Shown: piece after piece, positions 58,518 to 64,000 of the stretch
How the letters are laid out: the number at the start of each line of letters is the position of its first letter
How positions within the stretch are numbered: the first letter of the stretch is position 1
Position numbers and translations under genes: made by a program
The notes under the pieces: model-generated
Databases searched by the model: none
What the model saw: only the letters and a program-made list of their open reading frames with translations
What the model was told of the DNA's origin: nothing
Origin: Colletotrichum lupini
Taxonomy: Eukaryota > Ascomycota > Sordariomycetes > Glomerellales > Glomerellaceae
NCBI RefSeq assembly: GCF_023278565.1
Contig: NC_064675.1
Coordinates: 3,906,001 to 3,970,000 of the forward strand
DNA: 64,000 nt
Direction: 5' to 3'

Positions 58518-60035
58518 ATCCCCCCGACGGAGCAATCTGCCGGGGCCGTACTATATACTACGTATTAAGGAAAACTAAGTATATTACGTTTTATACTTAA
58601 TTACTAACCCTTTAGGGTCCGGTCCGCCTTATTAGGGGCTATCTTCGCCTTTATAAGTAAGCTAGTTTATTAGGGTTAATATCGAGTATTTTTATTACGT
58701 AATAAAACTTTATAACTAACTATAACTAGCTATAGCCGTTACTAAATATTAACAATCCCGCTATAATATATTAATTACCGTTTAAATAATTAAATACTAC
58801 CCCTTACTTTCTCTTTTTATCTTATTTAATAATAACCTCTTTTTATTAATATTCCTATTTAATACGCTTATTTATACTCTTTTTAAACTCCTAATTATAC
58901 TATTAAATCTAAGCTTATTTATATTACTCCGTTATATTAAAAAAGTACTAATAAGAGTAACGTTTATAATAATATATTTATCTATCTTTTATAAATTAAT
59001 ATAATAAATATAGTATTTATTAAAATAGTCTTTTTATAGCTCGGGATCGTTTAATATAATATTTATAAAATTAAACTTTTAGTTATCAAGGAAGCCCTAA
59101 GGGTTAACGAGTTATTAATAGTATTTTAGTATTTTAGTAAAATAAGATTAAGATAAATAGTTAAATAGTAATAATAATAGCGATAGTATAATAATAATAG
59201 CGTAATAATAATAAATAGTAAGGGAAGTAGCGTTTTTCGACTTTAATAAAGGAAATAAGGTAATAAATATATATATATATATATAAGTAAAATTAAAAGT
59301 ACTAAGGTAGATATTATACTTATAGAGGTCGATATTATTTAATAATAATAACGAGGGCATTTCTAATATTATACTATTATAAGCTACTATTACTTAGAAG
59401 GGTAGCTAACTTAGTTAAGTACGTAATAAGTTTATAAAGTAATAGCGTTAGGCGCTTAATATTACTATTTATTAATAATCCGTAGTTATAAACTTTATAA
59501 GAGGGAAAGTTAAAATGTTAAAAAATCTAAAAAATAGTCTATCGAGATAGTAGGAGTATCTATTAATACTATATATTAATACTATATAAACGATATCGAG
59601 AATCGCCCGAGTAGCTAGTAAAGGTAGAATATTAAAATAATTAAATATAAATAAATAATAAGAATAAAAAGAATCTTTACGAGCTTTAGTATACTAAATA
59701 TTAGCCCTTTTAGCCCTTTTTTAAAAAACCTCTACGTTATTATTAAAGCTTAGAACCTCTATAATTAAGGGCCGCTTTTAACCTTTATAACCGACCTTTA
59801 TTATTAACCTTTCTAACTAGTATTACTACGTAAATAAAGAGAATAGCTTACTTATTCTAAATTATATAGCGGTTTTTATATTAAACTTACTATATTACGT
59901 TAAGTACGTACTTAGGGTATATTACGTATATTATATAATTAAAAAGTATATCATATTATATAATTTCTTTTAGAAGCGTAATCCCGTTAAGGTCGATCTT
60001 TTGCGCCTATAAAGCCGGAAAAAACTATTATATAG
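58518..60035 (+). repeat. R2 repeat interrupted by R1, middle deleted
   Basis: R2 5' end at 58518-58607 (CCCCCCGACGGAGCAATCTG), then an R1 copy, then the R2 3' third at about 59640-60035 ending near the GCCGGAAAAAACTA tail. Roughly 600 bp of R2 interior seen in other copies is missing. Confidence 0.65.
58608..59637 (+). mobile_element. R1 repeat, full length
   Basis: Starts CCCTTTAGGGTCCGGTCCGC and ends with the CGCCCGAGTAGCTAGTAAAG module and a short A-rich tail. The target duplication is not readable because the flanking R2 has a deletion. Confidence 0.8.
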
Positions 60036-60126
60036 GCTTATATAACTATATATAATAGTTTTATTTTTTAGCTTTATAAGTATAAAAGATCGACCTTTAC
60101 GGGATTACGTTTTTAAAAGAAATTAT

Positions 60127-60177
60127 TTGATTTTATGTTCTACCTTTACTAGTTACTCAGGCGGTTCTCGATATCGA
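60127..60177 (-). mobile_element. R1 3'-end fragment, 51 bp, 16-bp target duplication
   Basis: Only the last 51 bases of R1, flanked by TTTTAAAAGAAATTAT at 60111-60126 and 60178-60193 inside an R2 copy. Other R2 copies have the site uninterrupted. An extreme 5'-truncated insertion. Confidence 0.88.
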
Positions 60178-60655
60178 TTTTAAAAGAAATTATATAATAT
60201 AATATACTTTTTAACTATATAATATATATAATATATCCTAAGTACGTATTTAAAGTAATATACTAATTTTAATATAAAAATAGCTATTTAATTCGGGATA
60301 AGTAAGCTATTTTATTTTATAGTAGCGCTAGTTAAAAAGGTTAATAATAGAGGTCGGCCGTAATAATTAAAAGCGGCCTTTTTTAACTATAGAGGTTTTG
60401 AACTTTAATAATAATATAGAGGTTTCTTAAAAAAGGGCTAAATAGGCTAATATTTACTACTCTTTAGAGCTTATAAAGATTGTTTTTATCCTTATTACTT
60501 TTAATATTACCTAAAGCTCTATTTAAACTAACTAAATTTAATAAATAAAGTTATTAATATCTAAATTATTACTTAAATAACTAATTAAATAACTAGTTAA
60601 GAAGGTAGCTAGTTAAAATACTACCTCGATAAGAATTTAAAAATACTTATTAATA

Positions 60656-61159
60656 GAGTTTGATTATTAGGGCAGTACTATTTAGCTATCGGGGTAGTAA
60701 CCTACTTTTCTAGCTAATTAGCGCCTACTACTTTAACTTTAAATTCCTCTACCTTATTATACTTATTTACGGACTATTTAGCGCACTTCTACTCTATTTT
60801 ACCGTATTTATATAAAGTAATAGTGCGCTTATAAGCTATATAAAGTAATTAGTTACGGTTATAATTACTTATAGTTATAATTACTATTATTTACCATAGT
60901 TAATAATTGTTTTATGATTAAGAAATTATAGTTAAAACTAAGCGATTTTAATTAGAAATAAGTAATTACGACCGTAAGTAGTTACGACTATAGGTAGTTA
61001 CTTTATATAGCTCGTAAGCGCGCTATTATTTTATATAAGTACGGTACTAACGGCTAGGTATAGGGTAGGGTCTAAGCTTTTAAATAAAGGACCCTTATTA
61101 GTTAGAAAAGTAGGTTACTGCCCCGATAGCTAAATAGTACTACCCTAATAGTAAAACTC
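60656..61159. mobile_element. 504-bp foldback MITE with 8-bp target duplication
   Basis: Terminal inverted repeats of more than 60 bp; the ends read GAGTTTGATTATTAGGG and GAGTTTTACTATTAGGG, followed by AGTACTATTTAGCTATCGGG. A second inner inverted repeat pairs about 60800-60850 with 60985-61035, so most of the element can fold back. Flanked by TATTAATA at 60648-60655 and 61160-61167. The R2 copy near 7685 has the site empty with one TATTAATA. An 8-bp duplication suggests hAT-type mobilisation. No transposase frame. Confidence 0.85.
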
Positions 61160-61653
61160 TATTAATAAATCTATCCCTCCCGAGCTAAGTACACTTAGCT
61201 AGCTTAATACTATAATTAATATAACTAATATAAGTACGCTTAAAAAATAATAAAATACTTTTTAATAATACGGAATTTCGCAAGGTATTATTATAAGCGC
61301 TATAAATAGCTAAGCTAATATAAATATTAAGATTTAATATATTAATACTAGTTTAGTTATAATAATTATAATAAATAAGTTAAAAATATATTAAGTTAAG
61401 GTAATAAGCTAGTATTTTAAATAGCTCTTATAGGCCCCTATAAGTAATAATAATATTTATAAAAAAGAACGGATTATATTAAACTTAGTTATTTATATAA
61501 GTTAGTATTAAGAGGTCCTATGCGTATTAAAATAAGTAAAGCTCGCTCTATAAATAGTTAAAATTATATTATAAATAGTAAAAAGCTATTTTAGTTAGTA
61601 ATTAGATATAGAGCGTAATATACTTAGTTTTTTTTAATATATAATATATAGTA

Positions 61654-62675
61654 CCCCTTTGGGGTCCGGTCCGCCTTATAAGGGGCCATCTTTGCCTTTA
61701 TAAATAAGCTAGTTTATTAAGGTTAATATTAAGTATTTTTATTACGTAATAAACCTTATAACTAATAATAGCCGGCCGTAGCTATTACTAAATACTAACG
61801 ATCCCGCTATAATATATTAATTACTCTCTAAATAGCTAAAAACTACCCCCTACTTTTTACCTTATTTAATAACTCTAAAATATCCCTTTTAATCTTTTTT
61901 AACTTATTTTTATACTACGTTTTTAGAGTATTAATAATACTCTAGAGTTAGTTAAGTATTTTAAAACTACTATATTATATGAGCTAAGTACTTATTAAAA
62001 TAATAGCTATATTAATATATATCTTTTTAATTTTTAAGTTAATAATATCTAATTTATATTCCTTAAGACGGCCGTATTATAGTTCGGGGTCCTTTAGTAT
62101 AATATTTATAAGATCGAACTTCTAATTATTAAGGAAGCCCTAGGGGTCGGTAATAACTATATATCTCGGTATTTCAATAATATATATTTAAAATAGACGA
62201 TTTAATAGTAATAGTAATAGTAATAGGGCAATAGTAATAGGGTAATAGTAATAAATAGTAAGAGAAGCGTTTTTTAATTTTAATAAAAGAAACGAGGTAA
62301 TATATATATATATATATATACGAGTTAAAGTTAAAAGTATATATTAATAATAAGAAGGTTAGTATTATTTTTAACGACGGTAATAAGGGTATTTCTAATA
62401 TTATATTATTATAAGCTATTATTACTTAGAGAGTAGTAAACTTAGCTAAGTAGGCGTAGGTTTATAAAGTAGTAACGTTAAGTACTTAATATCGTCGTTA
62501 ATAATCTATAGTTATAAACTTTATAAGGAAGAAAGTTAAAAAGTTAAAAATTTTTAAAAAAATAGTTTATTAAGATAGTAGGAGTATTTATTAATACTAT
62601 ATATTAATACTATATAATCGATATTAAAAACTACCCGAGTAACTAGTAAAGATGAAAAAAATATATATATATATA
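61654..62675 (+). mobile_element. R1 repeat, full length, 14-bp target duplication
   Basis: Starts CCCCTTTGGGGTCCGGTCCG and ends GATGAAAAAAATATATA-like, flanked by TATAATATATAGTA at 61640-61653 and 62676-62689. The exact length of the duplication is softened by the TA-rich tail. Confidence 0.8.
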
Positions 62676-62689
62676 TATAATATATAGTA

Positions 62690-63256
62690 CCTTTTTAGGG
62701 TCCGGTCCGCCTTATTAGGGGCTATCTTCGCCTTTATAAATAAGCTAGTCTATTAGGGTTAATATTAAATATCTTTATTATATACTTTATAAAACTTTAT
62801 AACTAACTATAACCGGCCGTAGCTATTACTAACTATTAATACTAACTAAACTTAAGATATTAATAACCCCGCTACTATAATATATCAATTACTTTTTTAA
62901 TAACTAAATACTACCCTTTACTTTTTTTTTAATAATAACCTCTTTTTAATATTCCTATTTAATATACTTATTTATACTCTTTTTAAGTTTTTAATTATAT
63001 TATTAAGTCTAAGTTTATTTATATTATTTTATTATATTAAAAGGGTACTAATAAGGATAACGCTTATTATAATATATTTATTTATTTTTTATAAGTTAAT
63101 ATTATAGATATAATATTTATTAAGGCGGTCTCTCTATAACTTAGGGTCGTTTAGTATAATACTTATAAGATCGAACTTCTTATTATTAAAAAAGCCCTAA
63201 GGGTCGACGAGTTATTAGTAGCGTTTTAATATTTTAATAAAATATACCTAAGTATT
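62690..63256 (+). repeat. R1 repeat, 5' half, interrupted by the next R1
   Basis: Begins CCTTTTTAGGGTCCGGTCCG immediately after the target duplication of the preceding R1. About 565 bp are present before a new R1 5' end starts at 63257. Confidence 0.75.
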
Positions 63257-63650
63257 CCCTTTGGGGTCCGGTCCGCTTTATTAAGGGCCATCTTCGCCTT
63301 TATAAGTAAGCTAGTTTATTAAGGTTAATATCGAGTGTTTTTATTATATACTTTAATAAAACTTTATAACTAATTATAGCCGGCTATAACCGTTACTAAA
63401 TACTAATAACCCCGCTATAATATATTAATCGCCCTCTAAATAGCTAAAAACTACCCCCTACTTTTTACCTTTTTTAATAACTCTAGATTTCTTTTTAAAT
63501 CTCTCTAAATTTCTTATTTTATTATAGTAATATTAGAGTATTAATAATACTTAGGAGTTAGTTAGGTATTTTAAAGTTACTATTATATTATATAAGCTAG
63601 GCGCTAATAATAGTATTATTTATAAAAATATATACGGTTTTTTTTTTTTT
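63257..63650 (+). repeat. R1 repeat, 5' part, interrupted by a further R1
   Basis: Begins CCCTTTGGGGTCCGGTCCGC. About 380 bp are present, then a run of T and another R1 5' end at 63651. Confidence 0.75.
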
Positions 63651-64000
63651 CCCTTTGGGGTCCGGTCCGCCTCATTAGGGGCCATCTTCGCCTTTATAAA
63701 CAAGCTAATTTATTAAAGTTAATATTAAGTTTTTATTACGTAATAAACTTTATAACTAATAATAGCCGGCCGTAGATACTAACGATCCCGCTATAATATA
63801 TTAATCGCCCTTTTAATAACTAAATACTACCCCTTATTTTCTCTCTTTATTTTATTTAATAATAACCTCTCTTTATTACTATTCTTATTTAATATGCTCG
63901 CTTACGCTCTTTTTAAGCTCTTAATTATACTATTAAGTTTAGGCTTATTTATATTCTATTATATTAAAAGGGCGCTAATAAAGGCGATATTTATTATAAT
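63651..64000 (+). repeat. R1 repeat, 5' part, continues beyond the window
   Basis: Begins CCCTTTGGGGTCCGGTCCGC with little decay in the first 50 bases. The window ends inside it. Confidence 0.8.

Larger units (their letters stand above)
60040..61653 (-). repeat. R2 repeat, near full length, carrying a MITE and an R1 fragment
   Basis: Inverted R2 copy. Removing the 504-bp MITE (60656-61159, plus its 8-bp duplication) and the 51-bp R1 fragment leaves about 1.05 kb. Its extreme 5' end is cut off by R1 insertions at 61654. Confidence 0.7.
57311..64000. other. RIP-degraded AT-rich repeat block (right)
   Basis: Same dinucleotide signature as the left block: CpA/TpG poor and TpA rich. It consists largely of R1 and R2 copies in both orientations plus one MITE and simple repeats. 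No LTR-retrotransposon coding domain was recognised here. It continues past the right edge. Confidence 0.88.

Overview
This is a fungal nuclear window, most likely from a filamentous ascomycete (Pezizomycotina, probably a Sordariomycete). Three things point there: short spliceosomal introns (49-128 nt, GT..AG with CTAAC/CTGAC-like branch sites), a gene set typical of these fungi (PalB calpain, Vts1, TFIIIC TPR subunit, fused ADE5,7, PMP47-type carrier), and two blocks with the signature of repeat-induced point mutation (RIP). In those blocks CpA and TpG are almost gone, TpA is in large excess, and every transposon frame is broken by stops. The species cannot be named from sequence alone.

Layout. 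1-1233: minus-strand zinc alcohol dehydrogenase, running off the left edge. About 3200-27021: a RIP-degraded, AT-rich nest of transposons. It holds two Ty1/copia remnants (minus strand), a full-length Ty3/gypsy element at 9386-15712 with 224-bp LTRs and a 5-bp target duplication, part of a second chromodomain-bearing gypsy element (plus strand), a solo LTR, and many copies of two roughly 1-kb non-coding repeats, called R1 and R2 here. 27022-32351: gene-free spacer with a small degraded island. 32352-56846: eight housekeeping or regulatory genes. About 57311-64000: a second RIP block, mostly R1 and R2 copies plus a 504-bp foldback MITE.

The gene island, in order: a C2H2 zinc-finger regulator (+), palB/RIM13 calpain-like protease (-), peroxisomal ATP-carrier family protein (+), 60S ribosomal protein L29 (+, four tiny exons), Vts1 SAM-domain RNA-binding protein (+), TFIIIC Tfc4-like subunit (+), ADE5,7 purine enzyme (+), and an UNC93-like MFS transporter (-). 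They do not form a pathway cluster. Each appears to be transcribed separately from spacers of roughly 0.5-2.5 kb.

The most interesting material is R1 and R2. Copies are flanked by 12-16-bp target duplications, share an A-rich 3' end, and in R1 include 5'-truncated copies as short as 51 bp. These are hallmarks of target-primed reverse transcription, yet neither family shows coding capacity and no LINE reverse transcriptase was recognised in the window. Comparing interrupted with uninterrupted copies gives a relative order of insertion events. All intron positions, alignments and differences were worked out by eye.
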